From: Chloroflexota bacterium
Lineage (GTDB): Bacteria > Chloroflexota > Limnocylindria > P2-11E
Assembly: GCA_005882255.1 (NCBI GenBank)
Contig: VBEZ01000178.1
Location: 1 to 49,871, forward strand
DNA: 49,871 nt
Reading direction: 5' to 3'
In this document: positions 41,381-49,096 of the stretch, piece by piece
Numbering within the stretch: the stretch's first letter is position 1
Layout: every line of letters begins with the position of its first letter
The notes under the pieces: model-generated
Told to the model about the DNA's origin: nothing
Database searches by the model: none
What the model saw: only the letters and a program-made list of their open reading frames with translations
Position numbers and translations under genes: made by a program

Positions 41381-42727
41381 CGCGAATCGCCCGCCGAGCT
41401 CACGGGCGGTCGTGGGGAACGCGTTGACGGTCTGGGCGAGCGTGTCGATCGGCGTGCGCAGTTTCACCGCGAGCACGGCCTGGTGGATCGCCTCGCCGGC
41501 GCCGACTCCACCGATGAATGCGCCGACGACGATCTTGTTCGCGCGGTCCACGACGATGGTGACGTGCCCCAGGTCCGCCTCGACGATGTACCCCTTCGAC
41601 GTTCGCGTGAGGTCGATCGTCTCTTCGAACGCGTCGATCCCGCGCTTCAGCGCCTCGTCGAGGCGCAGGCCGACCGCCGCCGCTTCCGGATCGGTGTAGA
41701 CGACTCGGGGGATCGCGCTGAAGTCGGCGCGCACGTCATCGCCGAGCGCGATACGCACGGCCATCTCGCCCTCGTAATGGCCGAGGTGGGTGCTGAGCTC
41801 GTGACCGATCGCGTCGCCGATCGCGTACACGTTCTCGGTGACGCGCAGGTCGTCGCCGACCGTGAGCGTGTCGGCTCCCTCGTAGGCGACGCCGATCGTC
41901 TCGAGACCGATCTCCTTGAGCGCAGGCGCCGACGTCCGTCCGACCGACAGCTGGATCACCTCCGCGGTCACGCTCGATCCATCCGAGAGTTCGACGGCGT
42001 GCTCGCCGCCCGGCCCGGCCTTCGGGCGCACGCGCTGCGCGCGAACGCCGGTGCGCACATCGACACCCGAGCGGCGCAGCGTTTCGGCGAGCATGCGGGA
42101 GTTGCGCGGGTGATCCGTCGGATTGACCTCGTGCGGGGCAACGATCGTGGTGCGGACCTCGAAGCGCGCGAAGTACTGCGCGATCTCGACACCCGACGGC
42201 CCCGCACCCAGCACGACGATGCTCCGGGGCAGCGTGCGCGTCGACGTCGCCTCGACGTTCGTCCAGTACCCGGCCTGCGCGAGCCCTTCGATCGGTGGCA
42301 CCTTGCCGACCGAGCCGACCGCGACGATCACGTTCTTCGCGGCGAGCTCGTGGGTCGTGGTCTCGTGCGTGACGACGACCCGCGCGCGACCCGCCAGCTT
42401 CGCCGTCCCGCGGATCACGCTTGCGCCGGCGCGCTCGAGCGACCTCACATGTCCGCCGTCGTCGGGGTAGTCGCGGTGCTCGCGAACGATCATGTAGTCG
42501 CGGCGGTCCGAGGCCTTCGGCCACGGGTAGTCGCCGCCGTGCGCGCGCATCTCGGCGGCATGCAGCAGCGTTTTCGACGGCATGCAGGCCCAAAACGGGC
42601 ACGAGCCGCCGAACAGGTCGCGGTCGACGATCGCGACCGACGCGCCGCGGGCGCGCGCGTAATGCGCGGCCGCCTCGCCCGAAGCGCCGGCCCCGATGAT
42701 CACGAAATCGAACGGGCCCTCGGTCAC
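41357..42727 (-). CDS. Pyridine nucleotide-disulfide oxidoreductase-like flavoprotein (Lpd/MerA fold)
   Basis: The 456-residue protein has FAD site FVIIGAGASGEAAAHYARARGASVAIVDRD, the redox disulfide GGSCPFWACMPSKTLLHAAE (C-x4-C), an NAD(P) site IVVLGAGPSGVEIAQYFARFEV and the FAD-contacting YAIGDAIGHE. The C-terminal catalytic H-P-T-x-x-E of lipoamide or glutathione reductases reads AFPTTARE, with His replaced by Phe, so thiol-disulfide reduction of the classic kind is unlikely; quinone or other two-electron reduction is possible. It is the last gene of the osmoprotectant-importer operon, starting at a GTG that overlaps the lectin-like gene's stop (GTGA). Confidence 0.87.
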   Translation of the reverse strand: MTEGPFDFVIIGAGASGEAAAHYARARGASVAIVDRDLFGGSCPFWACMPSKTLLHAAEMRAHGGDYPWPKASDRRDYMIVREHRDYPDDGGHVRSLERAGASVIRGTAKLAGRARVVVTHETTTHELAAKNVIVAVGSVGKVPPIEGLAQAGYWTNVEATSTRTLPRSIVVLGAGPSGVEIAQYFARFEVRTTIVAPHEVNPTDHPRNSRMLAETLRRSGVDVRTGVRAQRVRPKAGPGGEHAVELSDGSSVTAEVIQLSVGRTSAPALKEIGLETIGVAYEGADTLTVGDDLRVTENVYAIGDAIGHELSTHLGHYEGEMAVRIALGDDVRADFSAIPRVVYTDPEAAAVGLRLDEALKRGIDAFEETIDLTRTSKGYIVEADLGHVTIVVDRANKIVVGAFIGGVGAGEAIHQAVLAVKLRTPIDTLAQTVNAFPTTARELGGRFASAALKLR

Positions 42728-43152
42728 CGCAGCGCTTTGTACCAGAGCGGGCCGCCGTCGCGGCTCACGAAGACATCGAGACGCTCACCGCTCCACGCGC
42801 AGCTCACGCTGTGGCCGAGCGGAGCGCCCTCGACGACCTCCCACGGGACCCAGCGCGTGCCGTCCCACCAGCGATGGTTGAGGCGTCCGTCGCGGTCGAA
42901 GGCGAAGACATCGATGCGGTCCGCGTCTCGGGCGGCGGCCGCGGGCTGGCCGGTGAACGTGCCGCCGAGCGACTCCCACTCGTGCCACCGCTTGCCGTCC
43001 CAATAGCGATCGCGAAGCTGGCCATCATCGTGGATGGCGAAGAGCTCGCACTCTCCGCCATCACCCCACGATGTGACGGCCGCGCCACGCTCGAGCGCGC
43101 CGCCGAGAGACGCCCAGTCGCCTATTTGATGAGACCCTGCTTCTTCAGCCAC
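42724..43152 (-). CDS. Three-blade PLL/fucolectin-like beta-propeller fragment
   Basis: The 142-residue protein consists of three repeats of about 44 residues with the pattern W-x-S-L-G-G ... D-V/L-F-x-x-x-D-G-x-L-x-x-R-x-W-D-G: DWASLGG..ELFAIHDDGQLRDRYWDG, EWESLGG..DVFAFDRDGRLNHRWWDG, and WEVVEGA..DVFVSRDGGPLWYKA. This is the blade unit of PLL-type fucose-binding lectins, which normally have seven blades. There is no signal peptide. It may assemble as a dimer or trimer, or bind its own operon's transporter. Its GTG start overlaps the osmoprotectant-binding protein's end by 31 bp, and it links that system to the flavoprotein gene. Confidence 0.72.
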   Translation of the reverse strand: MAEEAGSHQIGDWASLGGALERGAAVTSWGDGGECELFAIHDDGQLRDRYWDGKRWHEWESLGGTFTGQPAAAARDADRIDVFAFDRDGRLNHRWWDGTRWVPWEVVEGAPLGHSVSCAWSGERLDVFVSRDGGPLWYKALR

Positions 43153-44030
43153 GCCTTGGCGACATCCTTTGGGTCCTGCTTGTCGACCTCGACGAGCTTG
43201 TTCATGCCAGTGAGCTCAGCGGTCGTGAGCTTCGGCGCGATGGAATTGATGGTCTTCTTGAAGTCGTCGCCGGCCTTGGTCAGGTAATCGTTGCGTACCA
43301 CCGGCGCGACGTTGTCCGACAGCTGGAGCTGCTTGTCGTCGTCGAGGAGCACGAAGCCACGCACGGCGATCGTCGCGTCGCTGGTGAAGAGCAGCCCGAC
43401 GTCGATCTGTCCGCCGACCAGCGCCTGGACCGTGAGCGGACCGCCGGTGTCGAGCGCCTTGAAGTCCTTGAAGGTGATGCCGTACTTGGTCTTCAGACCT
43501 TGCGCGCAAAACTCGCGGTTCGGGCACTCGGCCGGACCACCGAGCACGAGCTGGTTACCGACCGGCGCGAGATCGGAAAGCTTCGCAAGCTTGAGCTTGT
43601 CGGCGGTCGCCTTGGTCACGACGAAGCCGTTCTGGTCGACCGCGGGGGCGTAGTCGAGGACCGTGACGCCCTTGGACGTCAGAGCCTTCTGCAGGGTCGC
43701 GAGGGTCTGCTTCGGATCGGTCGACCCGGTCGCGGTCTTGTCGACGAACGCCAGGAGCGTCGCGAGGTAGTCCGCCTCCAGGTCGATCTGGCCGCTCTGG
43801 AGCGCGGGGAACACGATCTCGCGCGCGCCGAGGTTGAACTTGCGCGTGACGGTGTACCCGTTGGCCTCGAGGACCTGGCTGTACAGCTCGCCAAGGACGA
43901 GCTGCTCGCTGAAGTTCGTCGAGCCGATGGTGATCGCTGGTTTCGTTCCGCCGGTGCCGGCACCGCCGCAGGCGCTCGCGACAAGTGCCGCCACGATGAA
44001 GGGGATCGCGACGCGGATGGCTCGCTTCAA
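43122..44030 (-). CDS. Osmoprotectant (glycine betaine/choline) ABC transporter substrate-binding lipoprotein
   Basis: From TTG 44030 the protein has 302 residues, with lipoprotein signal KRAIRVAIPFIVAALVASAC (lipobox VASAC). The OpuAC-type fold follows: ITIGSTNFSEQLVLGELYSQVLEANGYTVTRKFNLGAREIVFPALQSGQIDLEADYLATLLAF, then FKALDTGGPLTVQALVGGQIDVGLLFTSDA. It captures betaine-like osmolytes outside the cell. The TTG is preceded by a strong Shine-Dalgarno (ggaaggag, 8 bp); the ORF-track ATG at 44060 has none. The permease genes upstream are in the same direction, 79 bp away. Confidence 0.9.
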   Translation of the reverse strand: MKRAIRVAIPFIVAALVASACGGAGTGGTKPAITIGSTNFSEQLVLGELYSQVLEANGYTVTRKFNLGAREIVFPALQSGQIDLEADYLATLLAFVDKTATGSTDPKQTLATLQKALTSKGVTVLDYAPAVDQNGFVVTKATADKLKLAKLSDLAPVGNQLVLGGPAECPNREFCAQGLKTKYGITFKDFKALDTGGPLTVQALVGGQIDVGLLFTSDATIAVRGFVLLDDDKQLQLSDNVAPVVRNDYLTKAGDDFKKTINSIAPKLTTAELTGMNKLVEVDKQDPKDVAKAWLKKQGLIK

Positions 44031-44108
44031 CTGGGAAACTCCTTCCGGGCCGCAGCGCATGTCTCTCGGCCCTCGCTGGCAGTATCGCCCGCCGCGCGGG
44101 CTACCACC

Positions 44109-44810
44109 TCACAACGCTCCCTGTTGGACACGTATGCCCGGGGAGACCGCCGCGCGCTCGAATGTACCGAACGCGACTTCCACGGCGATGGCGAGAAGCG
44201 CGACCAGCAGCGCGCCGGCGAACAACCGGTCGTACTCCTGTAGCGCCAGGCCGTCCACGATGTAGCGGCCAAGACCGCCGAAGGCGACCAGGGCCCCGAG
44301 GGTCGCGGTGGCGACGACGTTGACGGCGGCGGTGCGGATCCCCGCGAGGATCAGCGGCAGCGCGAGCGGCAGCTCGATCCGGCGCAGGATCCCGGCCTCA
44401 CCGAGACCCATCCCACGGGCGGCCTCGGTGACGTCGCCGTCGACGCCGCGGACCGCGACGTACGCGTTGGTGAGGACCGGCGGGATCGCGAGCGGGATGA
44501 GCGCGAGGAACGTCGGCCAAAAGCCGAGCCCGTTCGCCGCACCGAGCAGCGTGCCCGCGATCGGGATCGCGAGGGCGATCGCGGCGAGCGACGGGATCGC
44601 GCGGCCGACGTTCGCGACGTTCACCGCGATGAAGCCGAAGCGGCCGGTGTGCCCGAGGTAGAGCCCGACCGGCAACGCGAGGAGCACGCCCACCAGCACG
44701 GCGAGGCCGGAGACCTCGAGATGCTCGAGGACCCGCGTCTGGACCGCGTCGCTTCCCTGGTAGTGCGCGGGATCGGCGAACCAACGGGCGACGTCGCCGA
44801 GAAGCGTCAT
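44109..44810 (-). CDS. Osmoprotectant ABC transporter permease (OpuCD/ProW type)
   Basis: The 233-residue permease has five to six helices (LEVSGLAVLVGVLLALPVGLYLG; AAIALAIPIAGTLL; LALIPLAIPPVLTNAYVAVRGV) and the ATPase-contact EAA loop VDGDVTEAARGMGLGEAGILRRIELPLALPLILAGIRTAAVNVVATATLGALV. It forms half of the importer channel with the next permease. ATG 44810 overlaps that gene's stop by ATGA; the ORF-track extension to 45068 is a shadow. Confidence 0.9.
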   Translation of the reverse strand: MTLLGDVARWFADPAHYQGSDAVQTRVLEHLEVSGLAVLVGVLLALPVGLYLGHTGRFGFIAVNVANVGRAIPSLAAIALAIPIAGTLLGAANGLGFWPTFLALIPLAIPPVLTNAYVAVRGVDGDVTEAARGMGLGEAGILRRIELPLALPLILAGIRTAAVNVVATATLGALVAFGGLGRYIVDGLALQEYDRLFAGALLVALLAIAVEVAFGTFERAAVSPGIRVQQGAL

Positions 44811-45460
44811 GCGGCACGCGCCCAGGGCGTGAGTCGGCGCTGGAGCAGCACGAGCAGCGCGTCGGCAAGGATGGCGAGCGCCACCGACAGCACCGCGCCG
44901 GCGATGAGCTCGGTCGTGAAGAAGCGCTGGATCCCGATGAGGATCAGAAACCCGAAGCCGCCCTGTCCGATCAGTGACGTGACGGTGACGAGGCCGATCG
45001 TGCTGATGGTCGCGAGCCGGACCCCGGCGATGATGACTGCCAGGGCAAGCGGCAGCTCGATGCGCCACAGCACCTCGCGTGGCGCGTAGCCCATCCCGAC
45101 CGCCGCCTCGCGCACGTCGGCAGGCACGCCGCGGATGCCGCGGACGATGTTGCGGACGAGGATGAGCAGCGTGTAGCTGACGAGGCCGATCTCAGCCGTG
45201 ACCACGGTGAGCCCCGTGTATGGGATGAGGAGCGCGAACAGCGCGAGGCTCGGGATCGTGTACATGGTCCCGGTCACGGCGGTGATCGGGCCTTCGGTGC
45301 GCGGCGCGCGGAGGATGAGCAGAGACAGCGCGAACGCGATGACGAAGCCGACGCCGACCGCGATCACGGTGAGCTCGACGTGCTCCCCCAAGCGGAACGC
45401 GAACTCGTCGAGGTGGCTCGCGATCCAGTCCCAGCGGATGAGCGGCTCGCCTTCGGTCAT
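44807..45460 (-). CDS. Osmoprotectant ABC transporter permease (OpuCB/ProW type)
   Basis: The 217-residue permease has LGEHVELTVIAVGVGFVIAFALSLLIL, the segment YTIPSLALFALLIPYTGL and the EAA loop VPADVREAAVGMGYAPREVLWRIELPLALAVIIAGVRLATISTIGLVTVTSLI. It pairs with the OpuCD-type permease to form the channel. It begins 16 bp after the ATPase gene's stop and overlaps the next permease by ATGA. Confidence 0.9.
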   Translation of the reverse strand: MTEGEPLIRWDWIASHLDEFAFRLGEHVELTVIAVGVGFVIAFALSLLILRAPRTEGPITAVTGTMYTIPSLALFALLIPYTGLTVVTAEIGLVSYTLLILVRNIVRGIRGVPADVREAAVGMGYAPREVLWRIELPLALAVIIAGVRLATISTIGLVTVTSLIGQGGFGFLILIGIQRFFTTELIAGAVLSVALAILADALLVLLQRRLTPWARAA

Positions 45461-45476
45461 TCGTCGCGGCCTTCTA

Positions 45477-46451
45477 TCACGTGTCGTCTCGGATCATGCG
45501 CCCGATGGTCGACAGCGTTAGAACGCCGAGATAACGGTCTCGGTCCACGACTATTCCGACCTGAGCTTCGCTCGCGAGCATGCGTACGAGCGCGTCGCGA
45601 AGCGTGCTCGCCGGCGACAGGATCGGCGCGTTCGGCGATACGGCGGCCCGCGCAACGGTCGTGTCCAGGTCCACGCCGCCGACGGTGAGCAGCACCAGGC
45701 GCTTGAGTCCGCGATCGGAGCCCACGAACTCGGCGACGAAGGCGTTCACCGGATGTGCGAGGAGCTCGGCCGGCGGCGCGTATTGCACGAGCTTGCCGCC
45801 GCGCATCACCGCGACGCGATCCCCGAGCTTGATCGCCTCATCGATGTCGTGCGTGACGAAGAGCACGGTCGTGCCTTGGTCGCGCTGGATCCGAAGGAAT
45901 TCGTTCTGAAGCCGATCGCGGACGATCGGGTCGACCGCGCCGAACGGTTCATCCATGAGCATCACCGGCGGCTCCGCGGCGAGAGCTCGCGCGACGCCGA
46001 CGCGCTGGCGCTCGCCGCCGGAGAGCTGGGCCGGATAGCGAAGGGCGAACCGCGACGGCTCGAGACCGACGAGCGCGAGCAGCTGCTCGGTCCGCGCGGC
46101 GATGCGCTCCTTCGGCCACCCGAGCAGCCGCGGCACGGTGCCGACGTTCTCCGCGATGGTCTGATGCGGAAAGAGCCCGACCTGCTGGATCACGTAGCCG
46201 ATACGACGTCGCAGCGCGGTCGGCTCCTCGCGAAGCACGTCTCGCCCGTCGATCAGGATGGATCCGCCGGTCGGCTCGATGAGCCGGTTGACCATCTTCA
46301 GCGACGTCGTCTTGCCCGAGCCGCTGGGCCCGACGAGGACGCAGATCCTTCCGGCCGGGACCTTGAACGACAGCTGGTCGACGGCCAGCTGTCCGGCGTA
46401 GCGCTTGGAGACGTCGCGGAACTCCACCGTCGCGCCGCGCGTGCTCGCCAC
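45477..46451 (-). CDS. Osmoprotectant ABC transporter ATPase with a C-terminal CBS domain (OpuCA/ProV type)
   Basis: The 324-residue ATPase shows Walker A LVGPSGSGKTTSLKMVNRLIEPTGGSILIDG, the Q-loop VIQQVGLFPHQT, signature LSGGERQRVGVARALA, Walker B VMLMDEPFGAVD and switch His FVTHDIDEA. After the NBD a CBS-like segment follows (ILSPASTLRDALVRMLASEAQVGIVVDRDRYLGVLTLSTIGRMI). In OpuA-type importers the CBS region senses ionic strength. Only one CBS motif is evident. GTG 46451 lies 6 bp after a TATCCT box. It is the first gene of the operon ATPase-permease-permease-binding protein-lectin-flavoprotein. Confidence 0.92.
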   Translation of the reverse strand: MASTRGATVEFRDVSKRYAGQLAVDQLSFKVPAGRICVLVGPSGSGKTTSLKMVNRLIEPTGGSILIDGRDVLREEPTALRRRIGYVIQQVGLFPHQTIAENVGTVPRLLGWPKERIAARTEQLLALVGLEPSRFALRYPAQLSGGERQRVGVARALAAEPPVMLMDEPFGAVDPIVRDRLQNEFLRIQRDQGTTVLFVTHDIDEAIKLGDRVAVMRGGKLVQYAPPAELLAHPVNAFVAEFVGSDRGLKRLVLLTVGGVDLDTTVARAAVSPNAPILSPASTLRDALVRMLASEAQVGIVVDRDRYLGVLTLSTIGRMIRDDT

Positions 46452-46457
46452 CGTTGG

Positions 46458-46463
46458 AGGATA
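46458..46463 (-). promoter_or_regulatory. -10 box (TATCCT) for the osmoprotectant operon
   Basis: On the minus strand TATCCT is followed by 6 bp and GTG 46451. The whole divergent intergenic space is 40 bp, so this promoter overlaps the one for the zinc-finger gene. Confidence 0.5.
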
Positions 46464-46478
46464 TGAGCGCGCGAGGCG

Positions 46479-46484
46479 TATCGT
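46479..46484 (+). promoter_or_regulatory. -10 box (TATCGT) for the zinc-finger gene
   Basis: TATCGT lies 7 bp before GTG 46492. A TTGGAG at 46454-46459 with a 19-bp spacer might serve as -35. It would overlap the minus-strand -10 box, so RNA polymerase could not use both promoters at once. Confidence 0.45.
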
Positions 46485-46491
46485 CGGAAAG

Positions 46492-46764
46492 GTGACCAAC
46501 GAGACGCAGCTCTGCGCACACCTGCGAGCGGCGAAGGATCACGCGCCGAACACGCCGCGCGGATGCGAGGAGTGTCTGAAGACCGGCGACAGCTGGGTGC
46601 ACCTACGCCTGTGCCTGGCGTGCGGCCACGTCGGCTGCTGCGACGATTCGCCGAATCGGCACGCAACCAAGCACTACCGAGCGACGACGCATCCGGTCAT
46701 TCGCTCATTCGAGAAGGGGGAGCGCTGGCGTTACTGCTATCCCGACGACCTCTTCGTCGAGTGA
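46492..46764 (+). CDS. UBP-type zinc finger protein
   Basis: The 90-residue protein is a single UBP-type zinc finger: LCAHLR, GCEECLKTGDSWVHLRLCLACGHVGCCDDSPNRHATKHYRATTHPVIRSFEKGERWRYCYPDD. The Cys and His residues match the zinc ligands of the ubiquitin-hydrolase zinc-finger fold. Eukaryotic relatives bind the C-terminal tail of ubiquitin; bacteria have this domain as a stand-alone protein of unknown role. GTG 46492 follows the TATCGT box and the longer frame upstream overlaps the divergent ATPase gene, so I chose the short form. Confidence 0.88.
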   Translation: MTNETQLCAHLRAAKDHAPNTPRGCEECLKTGDSWVHLRLCLACGHVGCCDDSPNRHATKHYRATTHPVIRSFEKGERWRYCYPDDLFVE

Positions 46765-46830
46765 CCTACTGCGGCGTGAGCGGCAGCGCGCACGCCATGC
46801 GGATCGGGCGGCGAAGGCCAGCGCGATGTC

Positions 46831-47433
46831 CTAACGCGCGCTCTTGATGCGGTCCTTGTAGTACTTCCGAACCTTATCCACCTTCGGGCGTGCAGTGAAC
46901 AGGATGTAAGGGTTCGTTGGATTCCGCGCGGCGTAGTCCTGGTGGTACGCCTCAGCCTCGTAGAAGCGGTCGAGCGGGACGACCTCGGTGACAATGGGCC
47001 GGTCGAAGACCTTGGCCGCATCAAGTTGCTTGATGTACGCCTCGGCAACACCTTTCTGTTCGTCATCGGCGTAAAAGATGACCGATCGGTACTGCCGCCC
47101 TACGTCGGGACCTTGTCGGTCGCGGGTCGTCGGGTCGTGTGCGATCGAGAAAAAGACCTTCAGGATCTGTCCAAAGCTCATCTTCGAGGGATCGAAGCGC
47201 ACCTCGACGGCCTCGGCGTGGTCGGTGCGACCGCCAGAAACGGTTTCGTAGTCCGCCGAGTTGGACGTACCCCCGGCGTAGCCGTTCGTCACGGACGTGA
47301 CTCCGTCCAATTGCCGGTAGACGGCCTCGACGCACCAAAAACAGCCGCCGGCGAGGACCGCCGTCTGCTCGTTCTTGCTCGACGCAGCGGCGTCACGTAG
47401 CGGGTCAGGGAATTGTTCGGGAGACACGTTCAC
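46831..47433 (-). CDS. msrA: Peptide methionine-S-sulfoxide reductase MsrA
   Basis: MsrA reduces the S-epimer of methionine sulfoxide in proteins. The 200-residue protein has the catalytic motif VLAGGCFWCVEAVYRQLDGV, then GYAGGTSNSADYETV, HAEAVEVRFDPSKMSFGQILKVFFSIAHDPT, RQGPDVGRQYRSVIFY and YHQDYAARNPTNPYI. The first Cys of GCFWC is the nucleophile. No other Cys remains downstream, so the partner resolving Cys is the second one of the motif or an external thiol. GTG 47433 lies exactly 7 bp after a TAGCCT box on the same strand, which favours it over the ORF-track start at 47517. The gene's base composition is slightly lower in G+C than its neighbours. Confidence 0.93.
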   Translation of the reverse strand: MNVSPEQFPDPLRDAAASSKNEQTAVLAGGCFWCVEAVYRQLDGVTSVTNGYAGGTSNSADYETVSGGRTDHAEAVEVRFDPSKMSFGQILKVFFSIAHDPTTRDRQGPDVGRQYRSVIFYADDEQKGVAEAYIKQLDAAKVFDRPIVTEVVPLDRFYEAEAYHQDYAARNPTNPYILFTARPKVDKVRKYYKDRIKSAR

Positions 47434-47440
47434 GCCTCTC

Positions 47441-47446
47441 AGGCTA
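47441..47446 (-). promoter_or_regulatory. -10 box (TAGCCT) for a leaderless msrA transcript
   Basis: On the minus strand TAGCCT is followed by gagaggc (7 bp) and GTG 47433. The spacer is also weakly Shine-Dalgarno-like, so leadered translation from a more upstream promoter is possible. Confidence 0.45.
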
Positions 47447-47485
47447 CCTGCTCGCGGTAAGGAGCGGCTCAGGCACGCCTTGAGG

Positions 47486-49096
47486 TCAGCCCAGCTGATA
47501 TGCGGACGGATCGACATGTGCCGCGATGAGCGTTGGAGAGTCGGGCGAGCGCGCGCGTAGCGCTTTTTGGCACTCGGCGACGGTCCGCACGTCGTGCCCC
47601 TTGATGCCGAAGCCTTTCGCGAGCGCCACGTAGTCGAGGCCGCCGAACGTGGTCCCGGTCACCGGATAGCCCTTCCGCTCCTGGTTCGCCTTGATCTGCG
47701 ACAGCGCGTCGTCGGCGAGCACGATGACGGTGACGCCGAGCTTCTCGCGCACCGCGGTCTCGAGCTCGGCCATCACCATCGCGAAGCCGCCGTCGCCGAG
47801 CACGCACGCCACCTCCCGGTCGCGGTGCAGCAGCTTCAGCCCGAGCGCGGCCGCGAGCCCATAGCCCATCGACGAAAGGCCGTTCGACATGAAGAACGTC
47901 TTCGGCTGGTACATCGCCAGGCACTGACCGGTGACGGCCTTGTTGTAGCCGACGTCGCAGGTCACGAGCGCGTCCTCCGGTAGCACGGCGCGCAGCTCCG
48001 TCAGTACCTGCTGCGACGTGAGCCGGTCGCGCTTCGGCGTCACGAACGCGCGGAACGACTCGCGGAAGACGCGCACCTCTTTTGGCGAGCGCTTCGGCGT
48101 GGGCTTGCCGGCGACCGAGCGAAGGACCTCGATCCCTTCGCGCACCGGGCCGACGATCTCCGCGGCGCTGTGGTAGTTGCGATCGTCGTTCGGCAGCGGA
48201 CCGAGGTGGATCACGCTCGCCGTGGCGGCCCAATCGCGGTCGAACTCGACCGGGTCGAATCCGATCATGAGGACGAGGTCGGAACCGTCGATGTACTCGT
48301 AGAGCCTGGCGGTGCCGAGCATCTCGATCGTCCCGAGAAAGAGTGCATGGTCCTCACGGAACACGCCCTTCGCCTTGGGGCTGACGATCACCGGGATGCC
48401 CCATTCCTCCGCCAGGTTCCGCAGCTCGCCCGCGGTGCCGCCGTCGTTCGCGTCCATCCCCGCAAGGATCACCGGCCGCCGGCACTCGTGGAGAAGCTGC
48501 GCGGCTCGACCGGCCGCGACGCGATCGACCGCCGCGCTGACATCGTTCCCGCGACGCGACAAGATGCGAGACGCTCCATCGTGTCCTCCTGCTGCAGCCT
48601 GACGCGGAACGTCGCTCGGTACCTCGATATAGACCGGACCGCGTCGCGGCTGCAGCGACTCGCGAAGCGCGCGATCGATGACCTCCGCGGCGTTCGACGC
48701 ACTGAGGCGCGCCTGCCATTTCGTGATCGGCGCGAAGAGCGCGCGCAGGTCGAGCTTCTGATGCGTCGCGATCTCGAGACGGTCGACGGGAAGCTGGCCG
48801 GTGAACGCGATGAGCGGCGCGCGGTCGAGGTAGGCCTGCGCGACTCCGGTCACGAGATTCGTCGCGCCGGGCCCCAGGGTCGCGATGCACGCACCGGGGA
48901 CACCGCTCGCGCTCGCCATCGCCTCGGCCATGAACCCGGCGGACGTCTCGTGCCGCGTGAGGACGAACTCGAGCCCGGCCTCGCGGAAGCCCTCGATGAG
49001 ATCGACGACCTCGCCGCCCGGATGGCCGGTGACGTAGCGCACGCCCGCGGCGCGCAAACGCTCGCCGACCAGACGCGCGACCGTCGGCTCGGTCAG
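47486..49096 (-). CDS. Thiamine diphosphate-dependent enzyme (acetolactate synthase-like)
   Basis: The protein has the three ThDP-enzyme domains: an N-terminal PYR domain with the catalytic Glu in LTRHETSAGFMAEAMASASGVPGACIATLGPGATNLVTGVAQAYLDRAPLIAFTGQ, a central domain (RPVILAGMDANDGGTAGELRNLAEEWGIPVIVSPKAKG), and a C-terminal PP domain with GDGGFAMVMAELETAVREKLGVTVIVLADDALSQI. The GDG motif ends in Asp-Asp instead of the usual Asn. It resembles catabolic ALS-like enzymes rather than the biosynthetic synthase; no regulatory subunit gene is nearby. The TTG at 49057 would cut the first helix. The CTG at 49096 restores it (LTEPTVARLVGERLRAAGV) and overlaps the upstream stop as CTGA, so I extend the gene to it. 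Confidence 0.85.
   Translation of the reverse strand: MTEPTVARLVGERLRAAGVRYVTGHPGGEVVDLIEGFREAGLEFVLTRHETSAGFMAEAMASASGVPGACIATLGPGATNLVTGVAQAYLDRAPLIAFTGQLPVDRLEIATHQKLDLRALFAPITKWQARLSASNAAEVIDRALRESLQPRRGPVYIEVPSDVPRQAAAGGHDGASRILSRRGNDVSAAVDRVAAGRAAQLLHECRRPVILAGMDANDGGTAGELRNLAEEWGIPVIVSPKAKGVFREDHALFLGTIEMLGTARLYEYIDGSDLVLMIGFDPVEFDRDWAATASVIHLGPLPNDDRNYHSAAEIVGPVREGIEVLRSVAGKPTPKRSPKEVRVFRESFRAFVTPKRDRLTSQQVLTELRAVLPEDALVTCDVGYNKAVTGQCLAMYQPKTFFMSNGLSSMGYGLAAALGLKLLHRDREVACVLGDGGFAMVMAELETAVREKLGVTVIVLADDALSQIKANQERKGYPVTGTTFGGLDYVALAKGFGIKGHDVRTVAECQKALRARSPDSPTLIAAHVDPSAYQLG

Noticed and set aside
44811-45068. N-terminal extension of the OpuCD-type permease frame
   Set aside because: Out-of-frame copy of the upstream permease gene; ATG 44810 has an ATGA overlap.
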